DNA of 64,000 bases from the NCBI RefSeq assembly GCF_016598535.1, contig NZ_CP066779.1, positions 2,914,001-2,978,000 of the forward strand, in the 5' to 3' direction. The position numbers and the translations under genes are program-made. The notes under the pieces were generated by a model. That model worked only from the letters and a program-made list of their open reading frames with translations. It ran no database searches and was not told the DNA's origin. Positions within the stretch are counted from its first letter, which is position 1. Every line of letters begins with the position of its first letter. This document shows, one piece after another, positions 18,177-26,224 of the stretch. This DNA comes from Rhodococcus sp. P-2. GTDB lineage: Bacteria; Actinomycetota; Actinomycetes; Mycobacteriales; Mycobacteriaceae.

Positions 18177-19136
18177 GTGAGTGTCGTTCAGGTCTGCGCC
18201 CGATGCGCCGCGCGCTGGCCCGTCCTCGGCGGCCCGACGCAGTGGTGCCCGCGCTGCAGCGGCGTCCTGCTGATCCCCACCCGCACCGAGATCTACCAAC
18301 CGCCCAACCGTCGTGGCTTCCGCTGGATCGCGCGCTCCCCGTCCGATCCACGCGGAGTAGGGGACGCACCAGTGCGTCGTAACCTCGCCACGCCGCGATA
18401 CGACGCCGTCCCGCAGTGGGGACTCCACGACGTCGTCGACACCGCACCGGTGCCGCCCTCGCGTGCGGACCGCATGGCCGACCGAGTCGGGCCGCTGCTG
18501 ACGCTCGCGACCATCTTCTACGGACTGGCTGTGTTCGCCGAACTGGGCAGATACGCGATCCTGGTGCGTAACCGCACCACGCTGATCCCGCAGTGGCTGC
18601 TCACGGTCTCCGACGCTGCCGTCTACTTCACTCAGCTGGGTGGACTGCTGATCTCCGTCTTCGCGGCAATCGCCGCTGTGTGCTGGCTGCTTCGTCGGCG
18701 TCGTGAACACTTCGCGGGTGCCCGTGAATCCGATCCACGCACAGCGTCGGAAGTGGTCGTCGGCTGCGCTGTGCCGATCCTCAACCTGGTGATGCCGGCC
18801 GTTTATGTCCTCGAGTTGGTCCGCCGCGATCCGCGCGGAACACTGCTGGTGAAGATCTGGTGGGGCTTCTGGGGATTCAGCGCTCTGTTGCTGGTGGTCA
18901 ACGCGTACTGGCGATCACGTCCGGGTATTCAGGCAATGGCCGACGGGGTACTGCTGAACGCCTTCATCGCACTGGTCGCTGCCGTCACCGCGGCGTTGAC
19001 GCTCGTCGTGATTCGCCGGATCGAGCGCAAGAGCTGGCGCGGCGAACCCGAATCGGAAACCCGATGGGTGCCAGTGCCGCGCTCGGTGCTGGAAGAGAAA
19101 TCGGTGCTGGAAGAGAAGGAGACCGCTGCCCTGTGA
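18177..19136 (+). CDS. DUF4328 membrane protein with N-terminal zinc-ribbon-like motif (Rv3843c-like)
   Basis: 319 residues. A Cys4 motif at the N-terminus (CARCAARWP...QWCPRC) resembles a zinc ribbon. A proline- and arginine-rich linker follows, then four to six membrane helices with the DUF4328 pattern (AVPILNLVMPAVYVLELVRR, then KIWWGFWGFS). M. tuberculosis has a similar gene, Rv3843c, beside glpQ1. The function is unknown. The GTG at 18177 places the Cys motif at the start. The stop overlaps the GTG of glpQ1 (GTGA), so the two genes are translationally coupled. Confidence 0.82.
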   Translation: MSVVQVCARCAARWPVLGGPTQWCPRCSGVLLIPTRTEIYQPPNRRGFRWIARSPSDPRGVGDAPVRRNLATPRYDAVPQWGLHDVVDTAPVPPSRADRMADRVGPLLTLATIFYGLAVFAELGRYAILVRNRTTLIPQWLLTVSDAAVYFTQLGGLLISVFAAIAAVCWLLRRRREHFAGARESDPRTASEVVVGCAVPILNLVMPAVYVLELVRRDPRGTLLVKIWWGFWGFSALLLVVNAYWRSRPGIQAMADGVLLNAFIALVAAVTAALTLVVIRRIERKSWRGEPESETRWVPVPRSVLEEKSVLEEKETAAL

Positions 19137-19897
19137 GTCCAGATCGTCGCGGTCCACTCGTCGTTGCGCACCGAGGTGCGTCGGCTGCGCTGCCCGAGCA
19201 CACCCTCGCCGCGTACGAATTGGCTCTGGAGGAGGGCGCCGACGGGCTCGAATGCGACGTCCGGCTCACCCGCGACGGACACCTGGTCTGCGTTCACGAT
19301 CGCAAGGTCGACCGAACCTCCAGCGGCACGGGGATCGTCAGCGAGATGACGCTCGACTCGCTGAACGCTCTGGACTACGGGTCGACGAGCGAACCGGCCG
19401 AACTGCTGACTCTCTCCGACCTCATCACCCTCGCCTTGGATTTCGCGCGGCCGGTGAAGCTGTTCATCGAGACCAAGCACCCCGTACGGTTCGGCGGCCT
19501 GGTCGAAGCAAAACTTCTCGCGGAATTGCACCGCTTCGGGATCGCGTCGCCGCCGTCGGCCGACCACTCTCGCGCTGTCGTCATGTCTTTCTCGGCTACT
19601 GCCGTCTGGCGAGTGCGTCGTTCGGCGCCGCTGCTGCCGACGGTCCTGCTCGGTGACGCGTCGCGGTACCTCGGCGGTGGTGCGTCGACGGCTGTCGGCG
19701 CCACGGCGATCGGGCCGTCGATCAAGGCGCTGCGTGAACATCCCGATCTGGTCGATCGAGCTGCCGCGGCGGGGCGCGCGACGTACTGCTGGACCGTCGA
19801 CGACAAGGCGGATGTGGACCTGTGTCGTGAGCTCGGGGTCAGTTGGGTCGCCACCAACCATCCCGGGCGCACGAAGCAATGGCTGGGCAGCGTGTAG
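19133..19897 (+). CDS. glpQ1: glycerophosphodiester phosphodiesterase
   Basis: 254 residues of the cytoplasmic GDPD type. The catalytic pattern is visible: VAHRGASAALPEHTLAAY with the HRG motif, LECDV with the metal-binding acidic pair, and VHDRKVDRTSSG with the second histidine; a TYCWTVDD segment follows near the end. It hydrolyses glycerophosphodiesters from phospholipid turnover to glycerol-3-phosphate and an alcohol. The GTG at 19133 overlaps the preceding stop. DUF5926 starts 12 bp downstream, giving a three-gene unit that corresponds to the Rv3842c neighbourhood. Confidence 0.94.
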   Translation: MSPDRRGPLVVAHRGASAALPEHTLAAYELALEEGADGLECDVRLTRDGHLVCVHDRKVDRTSSGTGIVSEMTLDSLNALDYGSTSEPAELLTLSDLITLALDFARPVKLFIETKHPVRFGGLVEAKLLAELHRFGIASPPSADHSRAVVMSFSATAVWRVRRSAPLLPTVLLGDASRYLGGGASTAVGATAIGPSIKALREHPDLVDRAAAAGRATYCWTVDDKADVDLCRELGVSWVATNHPGRTKQWLGSV

Positions 19898-19908
19898 ATT
19901 TTGCCCTC

Positions 19909-20823
19909 GTGGCCAAGAAGAGCAAAAGAAACAGTGGACCGAAGCAGGGCAGCGCACGCGCAGAGAAGCTGGCGGCACGCCAAGCAGAGCGTGAAGCCGC
20001 TGCCGGCGCAGTGAACCGCCCGTTCGAGGGCCTTGCCGCCGAGTGCGATCTGGTCGCGCTGCGCGAATTCGTTCCGTCCGCCACGGCTCCGTTGCCGGTC
20101 ATCGGCTCCGACCGTCCCGTCACGTTGGCGACGGTCCTCCCCGGCGCTGTTGCCGCACTCGTTCGCGACGAGGGCGAGACGGCCACCGGATTTGTCGGTG
20201 TGCAGGTTCAGGCGCACTCTGCCGACCTCGGCGCAGACCTCGCGGCTTCGGTGAACTGGATCAAGGACGCAGCCCCCGGCGACGCGCTGTCTGCCGCGAA
20301 CCCCGATTCCGAGACACCCGCAGTCACCGAGGTTGTCGATCCCTCGGCTCTGCTCGACATCACGGTGCACCAGGACTTCAACTGGTGGATCCCCGAGGGC
20401 GTCGAAACCGATCCCGAGGTTGCCGCCACCGTGCAGCACGCCAACTCGGCGATCATGCCGTCTGCACGCCTCGAAGGTGACGGCCTCGTTGCCGCGTGGT
20501 GGGTCGACGCCGGCGAGAAGGCGCACCTGCGTTGGGTTCGCCCCGAGAGCGAAGACGATCTGATGCTCGCGCTGGCGCGCGTGCACGCGACCGGTGGGCT
20601 GCACCTGGGTGAGGGCTCGCGCTACGCAGGCTCGTTCCGTACCCACGGCCTGTTGGTCCCGGTCTTCGACCTTGACCGCGAAAAGCATGCAAACGAGTGG
20701 GTAGCGGCAACCGTCGAGCTCGGTGAGCGTCTTGCCGAGGCGCTGGCCGTCGACGCTCCGCTGAACTCGGCCGAGTTGCGCTCGCGCGACGGCCTGCGCG
20801 GACGACAGGTCACGCTGCGCTGA
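19909..20823 (+). CDS. DUF5926 family protein
   Basis: 304 residues, soluble. The N-terminus is strongly basic (AKKSKRNSGPKQGSARAEK, then Ala/Arg/Glu repeats) and resembles a nucleic-acid-binding or SecA-type tail. The remainder is acidic with a conserved-looking core (HQDFNWWIPEGVE, then WWVDAGEKAHLRWVRPE). DUF5926 is confined to actinobacteria and has no known role. The GTG at 19909 gives the MAKKSK start usual in this family. It follows glpQ1 by 12 bp and is probably in the same transcript. Confidence 0.8.
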   Translation: MAKKSKRNSGPKQGSARAEKLAARQAEREAAAGAVNRPFEGLAAECDLVALREFVPSATAPLPVIGSDRPVTLATVLPGAVAALVRDEGETATGFVGVQVQAHSADLGADLAASVNWIKDAAPGDALSAANPDSETPAVTEVVDPSALLDITVHQDFNWWIPEGVETDPEVAATVQHANSAIMPSARLEGDGLVAAWWVDAGEKAHLRWVRPESEDDLMLALARVHATGGLHLGEGSRYAGSFRTHGLLVPVFDLDREKHANEWVAATVELGERLAEALAVDAPLNSAELRSRDGLRGRQVTLR

Positions 20824-20876
20824 TTTTTTCGCCAGAACTATAGGCGTTACGCAAAGTTACGGTTAATGTTGGCGGC

Positions 20877-21695
20877 ATGACTTTGTCGCACGACATCTCC
20901 GGTAGCGGTCCCACGCTTGTGCTCGTCCATGGCATCGTCCATCGACGGCAGGCGTGGGATTCGCTTGTGGACCAGCTGACGCCGTACCGCCGCGTCGTCA
21001 CCGTCGACCTGCCGGGTCACGGAGAGTCGCTGCTGCCCGAACTCGGCCCGGATGTCATGGGACAGCTGATCGACGATGTGAGCGAGTTCGTCAAGGAGGT
21101 GACTCCGGCGGGGGAGCGCGCCCACGTCGCCGGAAACTCACTCGGCGGATGGATTACACTCTCGCTGGCAGCGCGCGGTGACGTCGCGTCGGCTACAGCT
21201 CTTTCGCCGGCCGGGTTCTTTGTCAATCACCTCGATCAGGTGCGTGCGATCAACACGTTCCGTGCACTGCGCGGCACGGCCAAGCTCATGGGTGATGGTC
21301 TGCCACGCGCATTGCGGTACAAGCTGATTCGCTATCCGGCGCTCGCCGCATTCTTCGCTCATCCGAGTCACGTCGGTTATGCGGCGGCGTTGGCCGACTG
21401 CCGTTCGCTCGTGTCCAACGAACTCGTCGATCTCGGTCTCGAGATGGACTTCGTGCTGCCGCCCATCGTGGATCCCACTGTGCCGGTGACGGTTGCGTGG
21501 GGTCGACGCGATCTCATTCTGCCCGTGTATCAAGCGCAGCGCGTGAAAAAGCCGTTCCCGCAAGCGAAGTTGATGGTTTTGCCCGGCCTGGGGCACGTAC
21601 CGATGACAGATGCCCCCGAGCTGATCAGTTCGATCCTGCTGGCAGGAAGCGAACCGTTCGGCTCGAGGGCGAAATCTGTGAGTGCTGCAGGCTAG
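20877..21695 (+). CDS. alpha/beta hydrolase
   Basis: 272 residues with the canonical fold. The oxyanion HGIVHRR follows strand 3, nucleophile S88 sits in GNSLGG, the acid is in AWGRRDLILP, and the histidine is in LPGLGHVPMTD. Similar proteins act on esters or ring-cleavage products, but nothing here fixes the substrate. The ATG at 20877 has no strong ribosome site; the AT-rich 53-bp gap may hold its own promoter. The stop overlaps the convergent ferritin gene by 4 bp. Confidence 0.9.
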   Translation: MTLSHDISGSGPTLVLVHGIVHRRQAWDSLVDQLTPYRRVVTVDLPGHGESLLPELGPDVMGQLIDDVSEFVKEVTPAGERAHVAGNSLGGWITLSLAARGDVASATALSPAGFFVNHLDQVRAINTFRALRGTAKLMGDGLPRALRYKLIRYPALAAFFAHPSHVGYAAALADCRSLVSNELVDLGLEMDFVLPPIVDPTVPVTVAWGRRDLILPVYQAQRVKKPFPQAKLMVLPGLGHVPMTDAPELISSILLAGSEPFGSRAKSVSAAG

Positions 21696-22216
21696 ATGGT
21701 TCCGCCCGCTGCGTTCGGCGCACCAGTGGTGTCACCGACGGTGCTCATCTCGCGGGAAACGAAATCTTCGAGGTCGAACAGGTTGGCGCCTGCGCGGTCC
21801 GCGATGGTGAGAAGTGTTGTCATGCTTGCAACTTCCTCGACCTGTTCCTTGAGGAACCACTGCATGAACTGCTCGCCGAGGTAGTCGCCTTCTTCGCGGG
21901 CGGTGCTCGCGAGCTGGACGATCTGCTCGGTGACCGTCTTCTCCTGCGTCAGCGCGAGAGCGATGGGCTCACGAGCATCCTTGAAGTCGGCCTTCGCAGC
22001 GTCGACGCCGGTGAGTTCGACGTTGATGTCGCGATCGAGGAAATACTGAACGATCATCATGGCGTGGTTACGCTCTTCTACAGCCTGCTTGTAGAAGTGC
22101 TTTGCCAGCTGTGGCAGATCAGCATTGTCGAAGAAAACCGCTGTCGCGATGTACTGATGCGAAGCGTTGAACTCGTTGCGAATCTGGTCTCGGAGTAGTG
22201 CGTGGAATTTGGTCAT
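21692..22216 (-). CDS. bfrB: ferritin (BfrB-like)
   Basis: 174 residues, a four-helix ferritin. Ferroxidase-site segments are visible: RNEFNASHQYIA, QAVEERNHAMM and, later, QEKTVTEQI and FLKEQVEEVASM. It stores iron as a mineral core and limits iron-driven oxidation. The place beside glpQ1 matches M. tuberculosis bfrB (Rv3841). The ATG at 22216 follows GGGGAG. The 175-bp upstream gap shows no good IdeR box, only an ACCTAAT half-site. A paralogue of similar length lies at 27178-27726 with long blocks of identical residues. Confidence 0.93.
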   Translation of the reverse strand: MTKFHALLRDQIRNEFNASHQYIATAVFFDNADLPQLAKHFYKQAVEERNHAMMIVQYFLDRDINVELTGVDAAKADFKDAREPIALALTQEKTVTEQIVQLASTAREEGDYLGEQFMQWFLKEQVEEVASMTTLLTIADRAGANLFDLEDFVSREMSTVGDTTGAPNAAGGTI

Positions 22217-22391
22217 GTGAGTCTCCCCAGAAGTCATGAATTCCAAGATAGTGCAGGTCAGGGGCCCTGTCACCCCAGTCTGACCTTATTGTGGTAAGCG
22301 TTCCCAAACTAAAGAAGACCTAATTTTTCTTCGAATTCGGTGCGGTTATCCATTGGTGTGAAATCGAATGTTTCATTGAGAAATATCCTTT

Positions 22392-23318
22392 TCACCAGGC
22401 GAGTTCCGCGCATTTACCGTCACTTCCCTGTAGTTCCACCTGGACGGTGGCATGCCCCAGTTCGAAATCCTCGGCCAGCAAGGTTTGGGTGGCCGCGAGC
22501 ACGGTAGTGGGATCGGCGTCACTGACCGCGGTGACGTGAACGGAAGCAACTTCCATCCCCGAGGTGAGTGTCCAGACGTGCAGATCGTGTGCGTCGAGGA
22601 CTCCCGGGAGTGCGTTGATCTTCTCGATGATCGAGGTGACGTCGATGCGATCGGGAGCCTGCTGGAGCAAGATGCGGACGGCATGGCGGCCCAGGTTGAA
22701 GGCACGTGGCAAGACGAAAAGTCCGATGGCGACGCCGATGACGGGGTCGGCGTAGCGCCAACCGAACGCGAGCGTGACCAAGCCGCTGACCAGGACGCCG
22801 ATGGATCCGACCATGTCTGCCATGACCTCGAGGTAGGCGCCGCGGATGTTGATGCTTTCCTTCGCACCGCTGCGGAGCATCAGGAAGGCGATGACGTTCA
22901 TCGCCAAACCGACGACGGCGACTATCGCGACGGGCAGGCCGGGGACTTCGGGCGGATCCGAGAAGCGGCTGGCCGCCTCGTAGAGCACCCACCCGGCGAC
23001 TGCGAAGAGCAGGATCGCATTGGCCAGTGCCGCAAACACTTCCGTGCGATACATGCCGAAAGTGCGGTCGGGGCGCCGAGCCGCACGCTGTGCGACGAGG
23101 ATTGCGGCGAGCGCCATGAAGATGCCGAAGATGTCGGTGAAAACATGCGCCGAGTCCGAGAGCAGTGCCAGCGACGAGGTGAAGAGGCCGACCGTCACCT
23201 GCAGCACGAACGTCACCAACCCGAGGCCGGCGGCGATCCACAGTTTGTTGACATGCTTGCCGCTGTTGCTGGTCGCAGCTTCGGCGGGGGAGATTCCGTG
23301 CCCGTGTCCGTGTGACAT
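22392..23318 (-). CDS. cation diffusion facilitator (ZitB/CzcD-type)
   Basis: 308 residues. A short His-rich N-terminus (SHGHGHG) precedes six membrane helices and a cytoplasmic ferredoxin-like domain ending near the ELGHATVQVE motif. The helix-2 metal site DSAHVFTD has HxxxD as expected. The helix-5 site reads EVMAD, so the usual histidine is glutamate. The family exports Zn2+ or other divalent ions against protons. The ATG at 23318 follows AAAGGA. The divergent promoter it shares with the M23 peptidase gene contains a 17-bp dyad, suggesting joint control. Confidence 0.92.
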   Translation of the reverse strand: MSHGHGHGISPAEAATSNSGKHVNKLWIAAGLGLVTFVLQVTVGLFTSSLALLSDSAHVFTDIFGIFMALAAILVAQRAARRPDRTFGMYRTEVFAALANAILLFAVAGWVLYEAASRFSDPPEVPGLPVAIVAVVGLAMNVIAFLMLRSGAKESINIRGAYLEVMADMVGSIGVLVSGLVTLAFGWRYADPVIGVAIGLFVLPRAFNLGRHAVRILLQQAPDRIDVTSIIEKINALPGVLDAHDLHVWTLTSGMEVASVHVTAVSDADPTTVLAATQTLLAEDFELGHATVQVELQGSDGKCAELAW

Positions 23319-23385
23319 CGAAGGTCCTTTCGTCGACGTCAGCCTAGACACATATGCATATATGCGCAATAGTGCATGTCTTAAA

Positions 23386-23402
23386 AACTATGCAACATAG
23401 TT
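23386..23402. promoter_or_regulatory. putative BlaI-type operator, copy 1
   Basis: AACTATGCAACATAGTT is an inverted repeat (AACTAT/ATAGTT around GCAAC), 68 bp from the CDF start and 51 bp from the M23 start. The core CTATGCAACATAG recurs with one change at 26148-26160 in the other divergent promoter of the cassette. BlaI/MecI repressors bind dyads built on TACTA/TAGTA half-sites, and a BlaI-type gene lies 750 bp away. Confidence 0.6.
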
Positions 23403-23452
23403 GTAAGGTTGCGGCGTAGACCTTCATTTGCCATCGACGCGAGGACCGAGAA

Positions 23453-24121
23453 GTGGGAAGACATCGAAAATCCGAGCCGATCAGACCCGGCGGGCGCATG
23501 GCTGCGGTTTCCGTGGCGACGGGCGCAATCCTCGCGTCTGGCACATCGATCGGGCACGCGTCGCCGCCGCCGGTTGCAGTCGAGGATGCATCTGCGGTGT
23601 CGGTGCCGGAGATTCTCGACCTTGTCCGGACGACGGATCTTGCCGGGATAGCCGAACAACTCGGTAAGACGAGACAACTCGAACCCGAGCGGGCGGTGTT
23701 CGAGGCCGAAAAGCCACAGGTGATGGCCCCCGTCAGCGGGACGATGACGTCCAACTTCGGTCCACGCTGGGGAACTACCCACTACGGTCTCGACATCGCG
23801 AACGCGATCGGTACGCCCATCGTTTCGGCGACCGACGGTGTCGTGCTCGAATCCGGACCCGCCGCGGGGTTCGGGCTCTGGGTCCGCATCCAGCAGGACG
23901 ACGGGACCGTCGGCGTCTACGGACATATCAACGAGGCGCTCGTGGTCGCCGGTCAGAAGGTGCGGGCGGGTGAACTGATCGCGACCGTCGGCAATCGTGG
24001 ACAATCGACGGGACCACACCTGCACTACGAGGTGTGGCAATCTGACGGGCAGAAGACTGATCCGCTCGCGTATCTGAATTCCCGGGGCGTGTCGTTCGGG
24101 GAGAAGACCGCGGGCGACTGA
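23453..24121 (+). CDS. M23 family (LytM-type) metallopeptidase, secreted
   Basis: 222 residues. A signal peptide with a hydrophobic core at about 16-32 ends near GHASPPP. A variable linker follows, then a C-terminal M23 domain with intact zinc ligands: H110 and D114 in HYGLDI, and H191 in GPHLHYE, with the further histidine H158 in YGHIN. It should cut peptidoglycan cross-bridges outside the membrane. The GTG at 23453 is set by GAGG eight bases upstream. It leads the M23-BlaI-M56 operon behind the first dyad. An M23 enzyme tied to a BlaI/M56 pair suggests an envelope-stress link. Confidence 0.9.
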   Translation: MGRHRKSEPIRPGGRMAAVSVATGAILASGTSIGHASPPPVAVEDASAVSVPEILDLVRTTDLAGIAEQLGKTRQLEPERAVFEAEKPQVMAPVSGTMTSNFGPRWGTTHYGLDIANAIGTPIVSATDGVVLESGPAAGFGLWVRIQQDDGTVGVYGHINEALVVAGQKVRAGELIATVGNRGQSTGPHLHYEVWQSDGQKTDPLAYLNSRGVSFGEKTAGD

Positions 24122-24149
24122 AGTTCTGTCACGACGCGATGGAGGAGCA

Positions 24150-24509
24150 ATGCAGGGGCTGGGCGGACTCGAAGCCGAGGTCATGGATGTGCTCTGGCAG
24201 TCCGACGACGCGCTCTCGGTCAAGGATCTGGTCGAGATCTTGGGTGAGCGCCGACAACTCGCGTACACCACCATCCTGACCGTCGTGACTCATCTCTACG
24301 ACAAGGGGTGGGTGAGTCGTGAGAAGAAGAGTCGCGCCTACTTCTATCGGCCGAGTCGCAGTCGTGAAGAAGCCACGTCCAGGGCTTTGCGCGAATTGTT
24401 GGACAGCAGCTCCGATTCCGCTGCCGTGCTGCTGCACTTCGCCAAGACCATGACGGACGCCGAGAACGAGGCCCTTCGCCGGGGTCTTTCCGGGGAAGGT
24501 GCGCAATGA
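24150..24509 (+). CDS. BlaI/MecI/CopY family transcriptional repressor
   Basis: 119 residues with the Penicillinase_R winged helix. It starts LGGLEAEVMDVLW, and the recognition region is AYTTILTVVTHLYDKGWVSREKK, followed by YFYRPSRSREE and a C-terminal dimerisation helix pair. Members repress genes for beta-lactam resistance or copper handling. They are released by proteolysis through a BlaR/M56 partner or by metal. The start has a perfect GGAGGAG upstream. The stop overlaps the ATG of the M56 gene (ATGA), so the pair is coupled. Its probable targets are the two dyads at 23386 and 26146. Confidence 0.93.
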   Translation: MQGLGGLEAEVMDVLWQSDDALSVKDLVEILGERRQLAYTTILTVVTHLYDKGWVSREKKSRAYFYRPSRSREEATSRALRELLDSSSDSAAVLLHFAKTMTDAENEALRRGLSGEGAQ

Positions 24510-25453
24510 CATTGGCGTTGCCGATGCTTCTCGGTGCGGTGTTCGTGGGATTCCTGGTTCCGAGAGTGTTGCGAGCGGTCTCCTCGGCGTTGTCGCCGAC
24601 AGTGCTTCTCGCGGCGTGGCTCGGCAGTATGGCGTCGGCGCTGTATCTCGCTCTCTCCGCGGTCTTGGTCCTGGTGTGGCCGAGCCACGCGCCGGTCGAG
24701 GGTCTGGTCGACGGTATCGCTCTGTGTTTCAGCGCCTTCGCGCACGGCACGAGTGCATGGGTGAGTGAACTGATCACCGGCACAGCCGTTGCTGTGGTGG
24801 GTGTGATCGCCGTTCGGATCGTGCTCGCCGGTCGCAAGCAGGCACGTGAGCACGCGCGGGTCCGGGATTTCCATCGTGATGTTCTCTCGATCGTCGCGCG
24901 CCGCGACAACTCGGAGTCCGACGTGTTGTGGTTGGATCATCCGCTGCCGATGGCCTACAGTGTCGCCGGAAAGCCGGGATTCGTCGTTGCGACGCAAGGC
25001 TTGTCATCCGCTCTTACCGGGGGCGAGCGTGACGCGGTCCTCGCGCACGAGCGTGCGCACCTGAGCGGCGGTCATCACCGAATCGTCGGTGCGTGTGAAG
25101 TCTTGGCCGCTGTTCTGCCACGCGTGCCGTTGTTCGCGGCGGCGCCCGCTGCCGTCGGTGCGATCGTGGAACTGTCGGCCGACCGGCACGCTGCCCGCGT
25201 CACCAGTCCGGCTGCAGTGCGTTCCGCCCTTGCCGTGGTGTCGAAATCGCCGCTTCCTCAGCCGGACTGGAGTTTGGGCGATCGCGGCGGTGCGACCGCG
25301 GTGCGATTGCGTTCCCTCGACAACGGCGAGGTGGCGTCGCCCCGGCGACTGACCTGCGCCGTGGCGGCGTGTGTGCCGGCCGCTGTCACGACGGCCGTTG
25401 CCGCAGCCGTGACGGTGGCCGTCTCCGCGGGTATCTGCGCTGTTCTGACCTGA
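24506..25453 (+). CDS. M56 family (BlaR1-like) membrane metallopeptidase
   Basis: 315 residues. Three hydrophobic N-terminal helices lead to a cytoplasmic peptidase part with the zinc motif HERAH at 181-185 and a downstream ELSADRHA that can give the third ligand. A last helix closes the C-terminus. Unlike BlaR1/MecR1 it has no penicillin-binding sensor domain after that helix, so the signal it senses is unknown. By family analogy it should inactivate the adjacent BlaI-type repressor. It is coupled to that gene by ATGA overlap and meets the DsbA-like gene end to end. Confidence 0.9.
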   Translation: MTLALPMLLGAVFVGFLVPRVLRAVSSALSPTVLLAAWLGSMASALYLALSAVLVLVWPSHAPVEGLVDGIALCFSAFAHGTSAWVSELITGTAVAVVGVIAVRIVLAGRKQAREHARVRDFHRDVLSIVARRDNSESDVLWLDHPLPMAYSVAGKPGFVVATQGLSSALTGGERDAVLAHERAHLSGGHHRIVGACEVLAAVLPRVPLFAAAPAAVGAIVELSADRHAARVTSPAAVRSALAVVSKSPLPQPDWSLGDRGGATAVRLRSLDNGEVASPRRLTCAVAACVPAAVTTAVAAAVTVAVSAGICAVLT

Positions 25454-26110
25454 TCATTCTCCCAAAGCCGAGTCGATCTGGGCTTTCAGATCTTCGTAGG
25501 TCGGCATCTGGTCCAGCTTCACGTCATTCAGAAAGAGGGTCGGCGTGCCCTGGACGCCGAGGCGTCGACCTTCCTCGAAGTCGCGCTCGACCCGCTCGCG
25601 GACTCCGCGGCTGCTGAGGTCGGATTCGAATCGGGTCATGTCCAGGCCGAGATCTTGTGCGTAGGAGCGGAACAGCGCCTCCTGCGATTCGGCGGATTCA
25701 CCCCACTGCGACTGAGTCTCGTACATCCGTTGATACATCTCGACGAACTTGCCCTGGCGAGATGCGGATTCGACGACCTGCGCCGCGAGAGCGCTGTTGG
25801 TGTGACTCGGAATCGGAAAGTATCTGATGCCGAAGGTGATTCGATCCTCGTACTCGGCTCTGATTCGCTCCATCGTCGGGTACAGCGCGCGGCAGGCTTC
25901 GCATTCGAAGTCGAGGAACTCGACAAGATTCACCTTGCCGTCGGCGGCCGAGGTCAACCGGTACGCGTCGTCGGTGAGGACGGCGGTGGATTGTGCCGCC
26001 CGATCGGTGCTCTCGTTGTCCGCCCTGATCGGATCGATGGTGATGAACGTGATCAGTGCTACCGCGAACACCGCGATCAGGGCGGCGGATATCTTCATAC
26101 TTCTGGACAC
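25454..26110 (-). CDS. DsbA-family thioredoxin-fold protein, membrane-anchored
   Basis: 218 residues. An N-terminal signal anchor (about 6-24) precedes a DsbA/DsbG-like thioredoxin fold with the CEAC active site (C70, C73) after VEFLDFE and the cis-proline in QGTPTLF. It acts outside the membrane as a thiol oxidant or reductant. Next to CtaG it could keep a copper-binding cysteine site reduced. The start is either GTG at 26110 or ATG at 26098; neither has a standard ribosome site. Its promoter region holds the second dyad, shared with ctaG. Confidence 0.86.
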   Translation of the reverse strand: MSRSMKISAALIAVFAVALITFITIDPIRADNESTDRAAQSTAVLTDDAYRLTSAADGKVNLVEFLDFECEACRALYPTMERIRAEYEDRITFGIRYFPIPSHTNSALAAQVVESASRQGKFVEMYQRMYETQSQWGESAESQEALFRSYAQDLGLDMTRFESDLSSRGVRERVERDFEEGRRLGVQGTPTLFLNDVKLDQMPTYEDLKAQIDSALGE

Positions 26111-26145
26111 TGCTGTGCACCTGGACCTTCCGTCGAATTCCTAAA

Positions 26146-26162
26146 TACTATCCAACATAGTA
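26146..26162. promoter_or_regulatory. putative BlaI-type operator, copy 2
   Basis: TACTATCCAACATAGTA is a perfect 6-bp inverted repeat around CCAAC, with an outer CTAA/TTAG pair at 26141-26144 and 26164-26167. It is the near-twin of the dyad at 23386-23402. It lies 36-48 bp from the DsbA-like starts and 63 bp from the CtaG start. Confidence 0.62.
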
Positions 26163-26224
26163 GTTAGGTGTAGAGTCGACGGTACCCGCATGGAGACGAA
26201 GGAGGGCCCGCTGGTGAAGCGTTC

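Noticed and set aside
22217..22391. IdeR box expected before the first ferritin, as for mycobacterial bfrB
   Set aside because: The best segment (around an ACCTAAT half-site) matches about 10 of 19 positions, too weak to claim.
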